Shown: positions 27,525 to 35,444, numbered from the stretch's first letter. The stretch is 64,000 nt of DNA from Dictyobacter arantiisoli (GCF_008326305.1 NZ_BIXY01000018.1:27040-91039); one strand, 5' to 3'. Notes: generated by a model from the letters alone, not told the origin. Program-made: numbers and translations.

Positions 27525-29187
27525 GAACTTCCTCCAGTGGCAACATTGATCCCATTGGATCAGTATATAAGGGTTCAAAAACAAGATGGTGAGCTGTCTG
27601 ATCAACCGCAACAGTTTGATAATCCGCACGCCAGTGGCTACCGCGGCTTTCACGTCGTTCCAGAGCCGCAGTTACAACCAACTCAGACACACGTAACATA
27701 TTTTCGGTCTCGCGCCATTGTGGATCTTGATCTGCTTGCTGCAACAGAGCCACACGCATCGTACGTATTTGTCGACGAGCGGTCAATAAGCCATCCTGAT
27801 CGCGGCGGAGAGAGACATACTGCCACATCAACTGGCGTACCTCTTGACGCACCTGAGCTACCGACGGAAGCTCCCCAACATTGCTTAAGAACGAAGCCTT
27901 TGTATCCAGTGTATCGTCATAGTGCAGATAGGAAACTGCTTTTTGTGTGTTAGCAACGTCTCGACTATCGGCCATAAGTACGCCACCCAGCACATCAGCA
28001 ATGCGAATTCCATAGACCAGACCTTCTAACAGAGAATTGCTGGCCAGACGATTCGCCCCATGGACACCGGTACAGGAAACCTCACCAACAGCATATAGAT
28101 GAGGAATCGAACTACGTCCGTAGGTATCTACCTTCACACCGCCCATACAATAATGAGCCGCTGGAGCGATAGGCAGAAGATCAGCAGCCAGATCCAGGCC
28201 ATACTGCTGACAACAGGCTGAAATAGTAGGGAAACGTGCGTGCATCTTCTCAGCTGAAAGATGGCGCAGATCCAGGTATTGGCAATCCGTCTGTTCAGCC
28301 AACATCTCGCTCAAAATCGCACGTGCGACGATATCACGAGGAGCCAGTTCAGCTTGCTCGCTATAGCGAGGCATAAAGCGCTCACCGGCATGATTGCGCA
28401 GATACGCGCCCTCACCACGGACCGCTTCAGAGATCAAATGCGAAGAACCATTCAACGCCAACACCGTTGGATGAAATTGCATAAATTCTAGATCGGTTAA
28501 TGCTGCACCGGCATCCCAGGCCAGAGCCAGTCCATCAGCCGTCGCGCCCTGTGGATTAGATGTATGGAGCCAGAGACCTCCAGCGCCACCATTTGCCAGC
28601 ACTACCGCGCCAGCTTCCACTTCAAGCGCCTCACCAGTGCGTCGTGTCGCCTGCAAACCCACGCAACGACCATCGCGCATCATCAACTTATAAACAAACG
28701 TCTCTTCATATAATGCAATTGAAGGCCGTTTCTGTACGGCAGTCATCAATGCACGCTCAATCTCAGCCCCGGTCGCATCGCCACCTGCATGTAACACACG
28801 CCAGCGACAATGAGCACCCTCACGGCCTAACAGCAGCCCATCGGGTGTCGCATGGGTATCAATCCCAGCTTGCGCACGATCAAACTGAACTCCTACCTCG
28901 ATCAACCAGCGTACGGCAGCAGGAGCCTGTTCTACCAGGATGCGCACAGCATCCTCATCACAGAGCCCTGCCCCGGCCGCCAGAGTATCCTGCAAATGCA
29001 GCTCGGGATTGTCATCTGCCCCCAGCGCCACTGCTAAGCCACCCTGGGCATAGCGTGTATTACTCTCGCCGAGTTGCCCTTTCGTGAACAGTGCGACCCG
29101 CACATGTTCAGGCAAACGGAGCGCCACCGAGAGGCCCGCGATGCCGCCACCTATTATTGCGACATCAAACGGTTGGCTGTGAGTCAT
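27511..29187 (-). CDS. nadB: L-aspartate oxidase NadB
   Basis: A 558-residue FAD enzyme that oxidises aspartate to iminoaspartate, the first step of the pathway completed by NadA and NadC. The N-terminal FAD motif is VAIIGGGIAGLSVAL, and the substrate-site segment HPTVLALNG and the GRSSIPHLYAVGEVSCTG block are typical. ATG at 29187 has AAGGAG upstream. It heads the operon. A 19-bp palindrome lies 20 nt upstream and an integrated element begins 62 nt upstream, so its promoter is now supplied by the element's end. Confidence 0.95.
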   Translation of the reverse strand: MTHSQPFDVAIIGGGIAGLSVALRLPEHVRVALFTKGQLGESNTRYAQGGLAVALGADDNPELHLQDTLAAGAGLCDEDAVRILVEQAPAAVRWLIEVGVQFDRAQAGIDTHATPDGLLLGREGAHCRWRVLHAGGDATGAEIERALMTAVQKRPSIALYEETFVYKLMMRDGRCVGLQATRRTGEALEVEAGAVVLANGGAGGLWLHTSNPQGATADGLALAWDAGAALTDLEFMQFHPTVLALNGSSHLISEAVRGEGAYLRNHAGERFMPRYSEQAELAPRDIVARAILSEMLAEQTDCQYLDLRHLSAEKMHARFPTISACCQQYGLDLAADLLPIAPAAHYCMGGVKVDTYGRSSIPHLYAVGEVSCTGVHGANRLASNSLLEGLVYGIRIADVLGGVLMADSRDVANTQKAVSYLHYDDTLDTKASFLSNVGELPSVAQVRQEVRQLMWQYVSLRRDQDGLLTARRQIRTMRVALLQQADQDPQWRETENMLRVSELVVTAALERRESRGSHWRADYQTVAVDQTAHHLVFEPLYTDPMGSMLPLEEVHVHV

Positions 29188-29206
29188 GCCTTCTTCTCCT
29201 TCGAGA

Positions 29207-29225
29207 AAGTGTACATTGTACACTT
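29207..29225. promoter_or_regulatory. Palindromic operator candidate ahead of nadB
   Basis: AAGTGTACATTGTACACTT, a perfect palindrome around one central base, sits just upstream of the nadB ribosome binding site. The half-site AGTGTACA recurs in the attachment core (minus-strand TAGTGTACAGAAAACAC). A repressor of NAD synthesis genes is the natural candidate; which family (NiaR, NrtR or other) cannot be told. Confidence 0.55.
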
Positions 29226-29248
29226 ACGACTCAGACAAAAAAGAAAAG

Positions 29249-29265
29249 GTGTTTTCTGTACACTA
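29249..29265. repeat. Left attachment site core (attL)
   Basis: The 17-bp sequence GTGTTTTCTGTACACTA, identical to 43150-43166. It marks the left edge of the integrated element in the nadB leader. Confidence 0.8.
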
Positions 29266-29282
29266 TTACAACCTTTCCACAG

Positions 29283-29311
29283 AGTGTAACAGATTTTTTT
29301 GCCTTTGTCCA
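29283..29311 (-). promoter_or_regulatory. Element-borne promoter reading out into nadB
   Basis: Minus strand TGGACA (29311-29306), 17 bp, TACACT (29288-29283), just inside the left end of the element. The surrounding 23 bp (29271-29293) match 19 of 23 positions of the native promoter region at 43167-43189. Confidence 0.6.
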
Positions 29312-29568
29312 TGCTAAATTGCGGAATTTATCTCTGCTCGCTTGATTCTTTTCGCTCGTGTTTTTGTTCAGTTTTGTCTAACAAAATCTAACTCCTATGA
29401 TGTCAGAAATGATGTCAAAGTTCGTGGTCTTTAGTGCAGAGATCTGTTGCATTGTTGTCCTTGCTTTTTCGTAAGAGTTTAACCGTCGTTCTTGCTATGG
29501 TATAATTGCAGACATATGGATCTGTGATTATCTGTCTTTATTCTCAATTGAAAGGGGTCGTTTATTCT

Positions 29569-29916
29569 ATGACAACACAAGAAGATAGATTGGCTGCGCT
29601 TGAACAGAAGGTGGCCGATATAGAGTTAGAACGTCTCTATGAGAAGAATCAGGCGTCGCGTGGTCTTGCTTCTGATCAATTATATGATGCCAAACAAGTT
29701 AATTATCGTCTTACAATGCTCCTCGGTATTGCATCGGGTCAAGAACAAAGTATTAAGACAATAGTGCAAGATGTGTCTGAGGTGAAGCAGAACATTAATG
29801 ATTTGCATATGAGGTTTGCATCCCTGGAACAAACAATAAATGATCGTTTCAAAGCACAGGATGAACGGTTTGATCGCTTAGAAAAATTGCTCCTTGATCG
29901 CCTTCCTCCTGCCTAG
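29569..29916 (+). CDS. Small coiled-coil protein
   Basis: A 115-residue, mostly helical, charged protein with heptad-like spacing over nearly its entire length (for example LAALEQKVADIELERLYEKN and later FKAQDERFDRLEKLLLDRL). No catalytic motif. ATG at 29569 has AAAGGGG upstream; the open frame starts further 5'. It is the first element gene after attL and ends at a terminator. Not recognised by name. Confidence 0.7.
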   Translation: MTTQEDRLAALEQKVADIELERLYEKNQASRGLASDQLYDAKQVNYRLTMLLGIASGQEQSIKTIVQDVSEVKQNINDLHMRFASLEQTINDRFKAQDERFDRLEKLLLDRLPPA

Positions 29917-29933
29917 ATTTTTTTGATACAAAG

Positions 29934-29971
29934 ATAAGCGCCTAAGCTATTTGCTCCAGGTGCTTATTTTT
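29934..29971 (+). terminator. Intrinsic terminator
   Basis: Arms ATAAGCGCCT and AGGTGCTTAT (10 pairs, one G-U) followed by TTTTT; it lies between the coiled-coil gene and the convergent transporter gene. Confidence 0.7.
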
Positions 29972-29980
29972 GTGTTACTA

Positions 29981-30325
29981 CTATTCGATTGAGAGAAAGG
30001 CAATTGCGGCAACTCCTAGTACAAGACCGATGATTTGGTAAGTTGATACTTTTTCGTGATAAATGAGCACAGCTACTATAACTGCGCCAATAGCCGAGAG
30101 AACAGAAAAAAGGACTGCACCTTTTCCTAATTCTGCGCCAGTTCTCAGACTTATCAACCATGCAGTGTTAGCTGCAATGAATCCGACAATTGAAAGCAGA
30201 GCAAAGACATACTTACCGCTAATGGCAAATTGTTTAGCCAGGATATCTGCAACTAATTCAAAAGCTACTAAGATCAGTAAAAAGTAAAGCCATTTAGGAA
30301 TAGATGTAAAGAATTGTTGTAGCAT
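29981..30325 (-). CDS. Small four-helix transporter of the DMT/SMR type
   Basis: A 114-residue membrane protein with four hydrophobic segments and the pattern IPKWLYFLLILVAFELVADI ... LGLVLGVAAIAFLSIE that recalls EamA/small multidrug resistance proteins, including an acidic residue in the first helix. Such proteins act as dimers exporting cationic compounds or metabolites. It follows the HTH regulator gene by 5 nt and is surely cotranscribed, so the regulator probably senses its substrate. Confidence 0.7.
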   Translation of the reverse strand: MLQQFFTSIPKWLYFLLILVAFELVADILAKQFAISGKYVFALLSIVGFIAANTAWLISLRTGAELGKGAVLFSVLSAIGAVIVAVLIYHEKVSTYQIIGLVLGVAAIAFLSIE

Positions 30326-30330
30326 CTTGC

Positions 30331-31194
30331 TTAAACCTCTTCACTTGTTTCCTTTAATCTCTTTTGGAATGTTTGAATGATTGGAGATGGATTATAGTAA
30401 CTTAAGTTCAGTTCCCAAGCATTTTTATCTATGTCATATCTGGGACTGAAGAATAACTTTTTTACTAATCTCATTCCATCATTTATTTCAGACATGTCTT
30501 CTGTTGTTCCTGATGCAAAACCATATAGTTTACTGATTTTTATTTCAGGATGGTTTATCCAATGTTCTAGCACACTATTCAAAAGCAAATTGAATGAGTT
30601 GCTTTTGTCTGGTCTAATAACGCAAGAAGATACATAACAATTGTATTCTTTCCCTGGTTCATAGGTTAAGATGTGATCTGCTGTTATTTGCTGTTCGCTT
30701 AAGTCACCTTTTAATAAATCAAAGATCGTTTCCTCTTCCATCGGTAAAAGAGTCAAACATCCCCATATGTCCTTACGGTTTTCTTCATTGTAGAGTACTC
30801 TAATTGCTGTTTGATTTTTTTGCCACCAGTGGATTGTTTTGGTTGGTGGTACGGAATACTCAAGCCCATATATATCACAATCTAGAGCATATATATATGG
30901 TAGATCTTCAGATGTTGCCCATGATGTTTTACCTGATGGTCGCTTGTGCTTTTCTGTTACCTTGCTGACGACATTGTTGTTAATAACACTTTTTTTCCTG
31001 CTTGATGTTTTAGACTTGACTTCATCCTGAATTTTTAAGAGGTCTTCATAGTTATATTCGTATTGATCTTTTCCTCCATCATTAAGTTCCCGCCTTCTAA
31101 TCCCTCTTGACTCTACATAGTAAAAGAACGATTGACGTTGCACACCTAAAAGGGCAGCCCCTTCTTTTGATGATATGTATTTTTCTTGACTCAT
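30331..31194 (-). CDS. HTH regulator with GNAT-like C-terminal region
   Basis: A 287-residue protein. Residues about 5-60 form a winged or MerR-like DNA-binding domain (YISSKEGAALLGVQRQSFFY), a basic linker follows, and residues about 110-287 look like a GNAT acetyltransferase fold (strand-helix pattern around IWGCLTLLPME and YNCYVSSCVIRPD); acetylation activity is not proven. ATG at 31194 has AAGGAG upstream. The promoter region carries several GTCAAAT repeats, suggesting autoregulation. It forms an operon with the small transporter. Confidence 0.6.
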   Translation of the reverse strand: MSQEKYISSKEGAALLGVQRQSFFYYVESRGIRRRELNDGGKDQYEYNYEDLLKIQDEVKSKTSSRKKSVINNNVVSKVTEKHKRPSGKTSWATSEDLPYIYALDCDIYGLEYSVPPTKTIHWWQKNQTAIRVLYNEENRKDIWGCLTLLPMEEETIFDLLKGDLSEQQITADHILTYEPGKEYNCYVSSCVIRPDKSNSFNLLLNSVLEHWINHPEIKISKLYGFASGTTEDMSEINDGMRLVKKLFFSPRYDIDKNAWELNLSYYNPSPIIQTFQKRLKETSEEV

Positions 31195-31225
31195 GATTTG
31201 ACTCTCCTTTTTAGCCTCTCGCATA

Positions 31226-31254
31226 ATTATAGTCAATTTGAATAAAATAGTCAA
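31226..31254 (-). promoter_or_regulatory. Promoter of the HTH regulator operon
   Basis: Minus strand TTGACT (31254-31249), 17 bp, TATAAT (31231-31226). The -35 box is embedded in a TATTTGACTA repeat unit. Confidence 0.7.
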
Positions 31255-31378
31255 ATAACTTGGTTCATATTAATATTTTATTAAAATTGACCATATTCCT
31301 AATATTTCAGTCAAATAATGTTGACAGGATTAATTTGACTGACTATAATGATTCATGTAAGGTGTTTTTAGTCAAATA
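31231..31378. repeat. Cluster of GTCAAAT operator-like repeats
   Basis: Copies of AGTCAAAT or its complement occur at about 31196, 31249, 31309, 31333 and 31370, with partial copies at 31231 and 31385. They overlap both divergent promoters, as expected for a common regulator. Confidence 0.6.
31321..31349 (+). promoter_or_regulatory. Perfect consensus promoter reading into a structured non-coding region
   Basis: TTGACA, exactly 17 bp, TATAAT. The spacer contains one ATTTGACT operator-like copy. The transcript would start near 31356 and has no good ORF for at least 600 nt. Confidence 0.75.
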
Positions 31379-31424
31379 AAAATACTGACTAGAATAGTTC
31401 TTTAACAATCGAATTTGGTCCTAT

Positions 31425-31715
31425 AAGGGATTTGGCACATCGAGGGAAGCCAAGGTATAAGCCTCTGACGCATGGTAACGCATAGCGTGAACGCTCCTAA
31501 CTGCGGCCTAGCTACAAAGTTCATAAGATGTGCTTAAAGGGACTGAATGCCTAGCAACAAGTTAGCGAGCGATCGGTGTTTCGAAGGTGAAGTAAGGAAC
31601 ATTGATGCGGCTCTTCTGGCTTGTACGCCTTATGGGTGGCGTGTAAAAGATATCCCTGTGAACATATGGCTGCTATGAGGGAAGGACGGTAGAAAAAGAT
31701 CATGCTGCCATATGA
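31425..31715 (+). ncRNA. Structured RNA candidate (possibly a group II intron domain I remnant)
   Basis: No coding potential but several helices: GCACATC (31434-31440) with GATGTGC (31528-31534) closing a multi-branched region; AGCG-UGAA-CGCU near 31483; ACGCC with GGCGT near 31624-31642; CATATGGC (31664-31671) with GCCATATG (31707-31714). Stretches such as GAGGGAAGCC and AAAGGGACTGAATGCCTAGC remind me of domain I of chloroplast-like group II introns. No GTGYG 5' end, no reverse transcriptase and no domain V were found, so it would be a remnant. An unrelated element-specific RNA is equally possible. Confidence 0.4.
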
Positions 31716-31990
31716 AGCACTTACTATTATCTTTGTAGACCATCCTGGTAGATTGTCCTTATTCTCTGGTTCGCTCCTCTATTCCTTCTCCCTGGTCCCT
31801 CACATCGCCTTCTGCGATAGTCTTTGTAGTGTGTTGTTTATCCTCTGTTTCTCCCCTCGTTCTTCCTCTTTGTTTCTTCATCAACTACAAAGGTTGACGG
31901 CTGGTGGTCGGGTTCGCTTGATCACTAGACGCTAGCTCTGGTAGTTGAGTTAGAGATTTCCTGATGGTTGATAGTGAATGAGGAGGTTTC
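31716..31990 (+). other. T-rich spacer, no convincing gene
   Basis: A pyrimidine-rich stretch with a 9-bp inverted repeat CTTTGTAGT/ACTACAAAG (near 31822 and 31885). A 77-codon frame at 31702-31935 is open but lacks a ribosome binding site and has odd composition; it is not called. Confidence 0.4.
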
Positions 31991-32212
31991 ATGTCTCGTT
32001 TGATGATCAGGCTGGTTGTACTTTTGCCTCTTGGGTTGGTTGTACTTCTTGTGTGGGGTTTGCTTGTATCGGGTTTGCCTGTTTGGCAATTGATTGTGTT
32101 CTCCACTATGGGTGCGGTGCTTCTTTTAAGATTATCTGTCCTAGTGACTGATTATCTTATCTGCTGGTCTATTCGTCGTGGTGGTCGTGTTAAGGTGAAT
32201 AAAAATTTTTAA
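31991..32212 (+). CDS. Small two-helix membrane protein
   Basis: A 73-residue protein with two hydrophobic segments (residues about 6-28 and 33-55) and a basic C-terminal tail (SIRRGGRVKVNKNF). AGGAGG lies 6 nt ahead of the ATG. No family recognised. A terminator follows directly, so it may be a single-gene unit fed from the upstream consensus promoter. Confidence 0.65.
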   Translation: MSRLMIRLVVLLPLGLVVLLVWGLLVSGLPVWQLIVFSTMGAVLLLRLSVLVTDYLICWSIRRGGRVKVNKNF

Positions 32213-32217
32213 GAATG

Positions 32218-32255
32218 GAGGACAACTTCTTTGTTATCCTCACGGGTTCTTTTTT
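32218..32255 (+). terminator. Intrinsic terminator
   Basis: Arms GAGGACAAC and GTTATCCTC (one mismatch) with a 6-nt loop, then a short spacer and TTCTTTTTT. Confidence 0.6.
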
Positions 32256-32271
32256 AGATTAACCGTTGTCT

Positions 32272-32616
32272 TTAACTGTCAACCTTCACATTTTTACTCG
32301 ATGTGACAGCTAGAGTGTAATACTTTACAAAGTTGGTCGCATACGTTTTTTCGATATGTTCTCGCGTTGCAATCAGTATCATTCTCCTGGCAAAAGGTCG
32401 TGTATACTTTTCCGCTTCGCTCTTGGCTAAGACTTGGATTTCTTCTGGTTCATTGATAAGCGTGTTCTCGTAGAGTTGCTTTTTGAAAATGTCTTGACTG
32501 CGAAAGCCTGCCTTCATCTTGACAAACTGTTCTGGATAGATGTCAAAAAGAAGGTTTCTTAAGGCATTAAGAACAGTTTTAACAGTTCCTCCGGCAGTGA
32601 CGTTTGAAAAAAGCAT
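32272..32616 (-). CDS. Hypothetical protein
   Basis: A 114-residue soluble, mixed-charge protein, transcribed against the neighbouring genes. AAAGGAAC lies at good spacing ahead of the ATG, and the sequence (NALRNLLFDIYPEQFVKMKA and so on) has the look of a real folded protein. No motif recognised. It could be a regulator or toxin-type accessory, but nothing shows this. Confidence 0.55.
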   Translation of the reverse strand: MLFSNVTAGGTVKTVLNALRNLLFDIYPEQFVKMKAGFRSQDIFKKQLYENTLINEPEEIQVLAKSEAEKYTRPFARRMILIATREHIEKTYATNFVKYYTLAVTSSKNVKVDS

Positions 32617-32728
32617 GCTTGTTCCTTTCGCATTTGTAAGGTGCTACAACTTCTATGAGGATTATACACTTTTGGATCTCGTTTTGCTTAATGTTAGAAT
32701 ACTTTCTTCAAAAGGGAGGTTCGTATCA

Positions 32729-32914
32729 ATGGCTAATTATTGTAACTGTTGCAATGAAGAGTGCAATGAAACCTTTCCGGTTCCAGACCTGGATGATCCA
32801 CATATGGAGTTAAACATTTACGTCTGCGTCGAGTGTGCTGATCTCATTCTGGAAGAACAGCCAGACGTGCTACTTGCTACTACTGTTTCTCAGCTTATAC
32901 AGCTTGTCGCGTAG
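32729..32914 (+). CDS. Small Cys-rich protein (zinc-binding candidate)
   Basis: A 61-residue protein with CNCCNEEC near the N-terminus and CVEC about 30 residues later, a spacing that fits a zinc ribbon. GGGAGG precedes ATG at 32729; the longer open frame upstream is not used. First of a run of small rightward genes with short gaps (14 nt to the next). Confidence 0.6.
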   Translation: MANYCNCCNEECNETFPVPDLDDPHMELNIYVCVECADLILEEQPDVLLATTVSQLIQLVA

Positions 32915-32928
32915 GAGAATAAGTCGAT

Positions 32929-33147
32929 ATGTTTCCTCTAATGTTACCGTGGTTGATTATTGCGTGTCTGGTTGGGGTTGTCCTGGGCTTGGTGATTGGC
33001 ATTTATATTGCATCGTCATTAGTCCAACGTCACTATCATCATTTTCAATCAGTGCAGACACAACCATCGGCGCAACCCTTGAGCGGTTATCGTCGTGCAC
33101 CTGTTCAGTACTTAGATGATGAGCCTTTTGGACGGCTTCGGCGGTGA
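32929..33147 (+). CDS. Small single-pass membrane protein
   Basis: A 72-residue protein with one long hydrophobic segment (residues about 5-30) and a hydrophilic tail ending in FGRLRR. AGGAGA lies upstream. The topology would leave the tail in the cytosol or outside depending on orientation; no family recognised. Confidence 0.6.
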   Translation: MFPLMLPWLIIACLVGVVLGLVIGIYIASSLVQRHYHHFQSVQTQPSAQPLSGYRRAPVQYLDDEPFGRLRR

Positions 33148-33193
33148 TGTTCCGCTTTGTCTAGATGTTATCTGAGTGAGAGGAATAAGGTAA

Positions 33194-33433
33194 ATGTTTC
33201 GAAACTCTGATCTTGAAGTTGATCATGGTCGGTGCTGTTCAGGTTGTCACCAACCACTTAGTGATTGGGCTGCATCTTGTATGCATTGTGGGGTGGTTCT
33301 CTGTACAAGGTGTCGGGCTTGGCCTTTTGCATTGCAAGGAATTGCAATTTCCTGTCAGAGATTGGAATGTCAGAAGGTTGTTGATGCATGGAATGATCGT
33401 GTCTGGGGTGGTCCTGAGTGGCGAAATATGTGA
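33194..33433 (+). CDS. Small zinc-finger-like protein
   Basis: A 79-residue protein with cysteine pairs CCSGC, CMHC, CTRC and a single late Cys, consistent with one or two zinc sites. GAGAGGAA lies 10 nt ahead of the ATG. It sits 19 nt ahead of ssb, so a role in DNA metabolism of the element is possible but not shown. Confidence 0.6.
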   Translation: MFRNSDLEVDHGRCCSGCHQPLSDWAASCMHCGVVLCTRCRAWPFALQGIAISCQRLECQKVVDAWNDRVWGGPEWRNM

Positions 33434-33452
33434 TAGAAAAAAAGAGGTGTCT

Positions 33453-33824
33453 ATGCTGCTTAATCAATGGATGGGAACGGGTCGTCTTGGTCGTGATCCT
33501 GAGATGAGTTATACCCCACAAGGGACGGCGGTCACAAAGTTTAGTATTGCCGTCGATCAGGGCAAAGATAAACCTGCAATGTGGCTAAACATTGTGACCT
33601 GGGAACGGCTGGCAGAACGTATTAATGAACAAGCCTGTAAGGGAAGTGAAGTTTTTGTACAGGGGAAATTGATGATGCGTTCGTACACTGATCGCAATGG
33701 ACAAAACCGGCAAGCTTTCGAAGTGTCTGCATCTACGGTCCAGTTGACGCAACGTCCACAAGTTGCTGCTACCAGTTCTGCCGATTTTGAAGAACTTGGT
33801 GATCCTTCTGATCATCCATTTTAG
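33453..33824 (+). CDS. ssb: Single-stranded DNA-binding protein
   Basis: A 123-residue OB-fold protein: GTGRLGRDPEMSYTPQGTAV at the N-terminus and later WLNIVTWERLAERINEQACKG and VFVQGKLMMRSYTD. The acidic tip ends SDHPF rather than the usual DDDIPF, so partner binding may differ. The open frame starts at 33213, but ATG at 33453 has AGAGGTG upstream and gives the usual domain start. It would protect the element's single strand during rolling-circle replication or transfer. Confidence 0.88.
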   Translation: MLLNQWMGTGRLGRDPEMSYTPQGTAVTKFSIAVDQGKDKPAMWLNIVTWERLAERINEQACKGSEVFVQGKLMMRSYTDRNGQNRQAFEVSASTVQLTQRPQVAATSSADFEELGDPSDHPF

Positions 33825-33836
33825 TTCATCCTCTTA

Positions 33837-33864
33837 AAAGTCCCCGTTTAAACGCTCACTTTTG
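33837..33864 (+). repeat. Leader repeat, copy 1
   Basis: AAAGTCCCCGTTTAAACGC followed by TCACTTTTGA, directly ahead of the DUF488 gene's ribosome binding site. It repeats at 39702-39730 with two adjacent substitutions. Confidence 0.65.
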
Positions 33865-33876
33865 AAAGAGGTGCGG

Positions 33877-34272
33877 ATGAGCAAGGTTTTTACACTTGGC
33901 TATGCAGCTCGTAAAGCTGATGAACAACTTGACAAGCTTATGGTTGATCCATCAATGATCCTTATTGATATTCGCTTGAGTCCAAAATCACGGTTCCATC
34001 CTCGTTTCCGTGGTCCTGCCCTGGCACAACGGTTCGGCAACCAATACCACCATGTTCGTGAACTTGGTAATTTGAATTATCAGGATCATGCATTGCCGAT
34101 TGTTCTCGCTGATGCTCCTGGCGGGTTATCGTTGGTTTCATTTTGGATGGAACGTGGGTATCCCGTGTGTTTATTGTGTGCTTGTAGTAATGCTGCTTCT
34201 TGTCATCGTTCGGTTGTGGCTCGTCTTCTGCAAGAAAAGTTTGTTTATGATTGTGAGGTAGTTCACTTTTGA
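33877..34272 (+). CDS. DUF488 family protein
   Basis: A 131-residue protein. FTLGYAARKADEQLDKLM, LIDIRLSPKSRFHPRF and the late CLLCACSNAASCHRSVVARLL match the DUF488 fold, whose Cys-x-His-R end is shared by many small proteins on mobile elements; function unknown. ATG at 33877 has AGAGGTG upstream. The start region repeats at 34265 ahead of the next gene. Confidence 0.75.
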   Translation: MSKVFTLGYAARKADEQLDKLMVDPSMILIDIRLSPKSRFHPRFRGPALAQRFGNQYHHVRELGNLNYQDHALPIVLADAPGGLSLVSFWMERGYPVCLLCACSNAASCHRSVVARLLQEKFVYDCEVVHF

Positions 34273-34285
34273 AAGAGGTGATCCT

Positions 34286-34528
34286 ATGACCTTTCACTAT
34301 ATCGTTTCAGTTTGGCCGGACGGCTGTCCTGATCCTAATGTTTATCCTCCTAAATTAGTTGTCGCGTTAGAAGTGCGTGTTTCAACCAATGAGGCTCCAA
34401 CGGTACAATCATTGGTACAGATGGTGCTGTCTTCCTATGATATTCCTGTTGCTAAGGTAGTGCGTGTTGTCGATAGTGCTGGCGCTGTAGCTCATGTTTG
34501 GAACCCTCTCAATACTTCCACCTTTTAG
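34286..34528 (+). CDS. Hypothetical protein
   Basis: An 80-residue soluble protein without recognised motif, 13 nt after the DUF488 gene and 9 nt ahead of the transglycosylase gene. AAAGAGGTG provides the ribosome binding site. The composition (many Val, Ser and Pro) is compatible with a small beta-rich fold. Confidence 0.55.
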   Translation: MTFHYIVSVWPDGCPDPNVYPPKLVVALEVRVSTNEAPTVQSLVQMVLSSYDIPVAKVVRVVDSAGAVAHVWNPLNTSTF

Positions 34529-34537
34529 GAGTGTTTC

Positions 34538-35134
34538 ATGCTGCCTCCACTTTACCAGTGGAGCTTATGCGGTGCGGTGTTTCTCACCTCTGGCTTGGCG
34601 GTCCTGGTCACGAATAGACGGTATACACCTCGGCTCCTGCGTATCCTGGCGCGAAACCTTTTCCTCATAAGTATCGGTGTGATCATGTACCAATTTGTGA
34701 CCGTGGCAATGATGCATTCTGTTTCCTCCGTACCGAAAGCTCCACCTCCTACCGCTTCCAATTATGTCAGTATAGCTCGTGCTGATGCGATAGCTGCTGG
34801 CATTGATCCTACCTTGTTTGTTCGGCAAATTCGGCAAGAAAGTAATTTCAATCCTCGTGCAATCTCACAAGCTGGTGCCCTTGGCATTGCTCAATTCATG
34901 CCAGCAACAGCAAGAGGTCTGGGTATCGATCCTTCTAATCCTGAGCAAGCATTGAAAGGTGCTGCGCGATTGATGGCTTCGTATGTTCGTCGATATGGGA
35001 GTGAGTCGGCTGCCCTGGCTGCGTATAATGCGGGGCCTGGAGCTTTAGACGGTGCGGTAGCGCGTTGTGGTCAAGCGTGGAAGACCTGCTTACCTTCAGA
35101 GACACAAGCATATATTGCTGTGATTGTGGGCTAG
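34538..35134 (+). CDS. Lytic transglycosylase (SLT type, VirB1-like)
   Basis: A 198-residue peptidoglycan-cleaving enzyme anchored by one or two N-terminal membrane segments (residues 8-25 and 38-58). The SLT domain starts near residue 78: catalytic Glu101 in RQESNFNPRA, then GALGIAQFMPATA and SAALAAYNAGPGA. Such proteins open the cell wall for conjugation machines or phage entry; here it is the clearest hint of cell-to-cell transfer by the element. Confidence 0.88.
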   Translation: MLPPLYQWSLCGAVFLTSGLAVLVTNRRYTPRLLRILARNLFLISIGVIMYQFVTVAMMHSVSSVPKAPPPTASNYVSIARADAIAAGIDPTLFVRQIRQESNFNPRAISQAGALGIAQFMPATARGLGIDPSNPEQALKGAARLMASYVRRYGSESAALAAYNAGPGALDGAVARCGQAWKTCLPSETQAYIAVIVG

Positions 35135-35147
35135 GAGTTGCCTGTCA

Positions 35148-35444
35148 ATGAAAGATAAATGCCAACATCTCGGTCATGAATGGACCGTTACTGCGTCTCG
35201 TGGTTGGTTTAGTTGTCGGCGGATTGTTGATAACAAAGTCACGAAACGCAATCCTATCGGCCAATCAGTGTATTGTAATGCTGTTTCGTATTGTCCTGGT
35301 TGCTTAGGGTATCGCCTTGATCGGTACGAGGTTGTGATGTGTCGGGATCACTCGTGTATGAATATACAGCTTCTTCCATTGATGCTTGCCACACCTCGCG
35401 CAACCTATGCTTCATCCACAGGTGAACAAAAATCTCTGTGGTAA
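35148..35444 (+). CDS. Hypothetical Cys/His-containing protein
   Basis: A 98-residue protein with Cys at CQH, SCRR, YCNAVSYCPGC and MCRDHSC, consistent with one or two metal sites. AGGAG precedes ATG at 35148. No name can be given. Confidence 0.55.
   Translation: MKDKCQHLGHEWTVTASRGWFSCRRIVDNKVTKRNPIGQSVYCNAVSYCPGCLGYRLDRYEVVMCRDHSCMNIQLLPLMLATPRATYASSTGEQKSLW

Noticed and set aside
29188..29300. tRNA gene as the integration target
   Set aside because: No tRNA-like sequence at either end; the shared sequence is leader/promoter DNA.
31702..31935. Open frame of 77 codons after the structured region
   Set aside because: No ribosome binding site, overlaps the 3' strand of a predicted helix, and its composition follows the pyrimidine-rich DNA.
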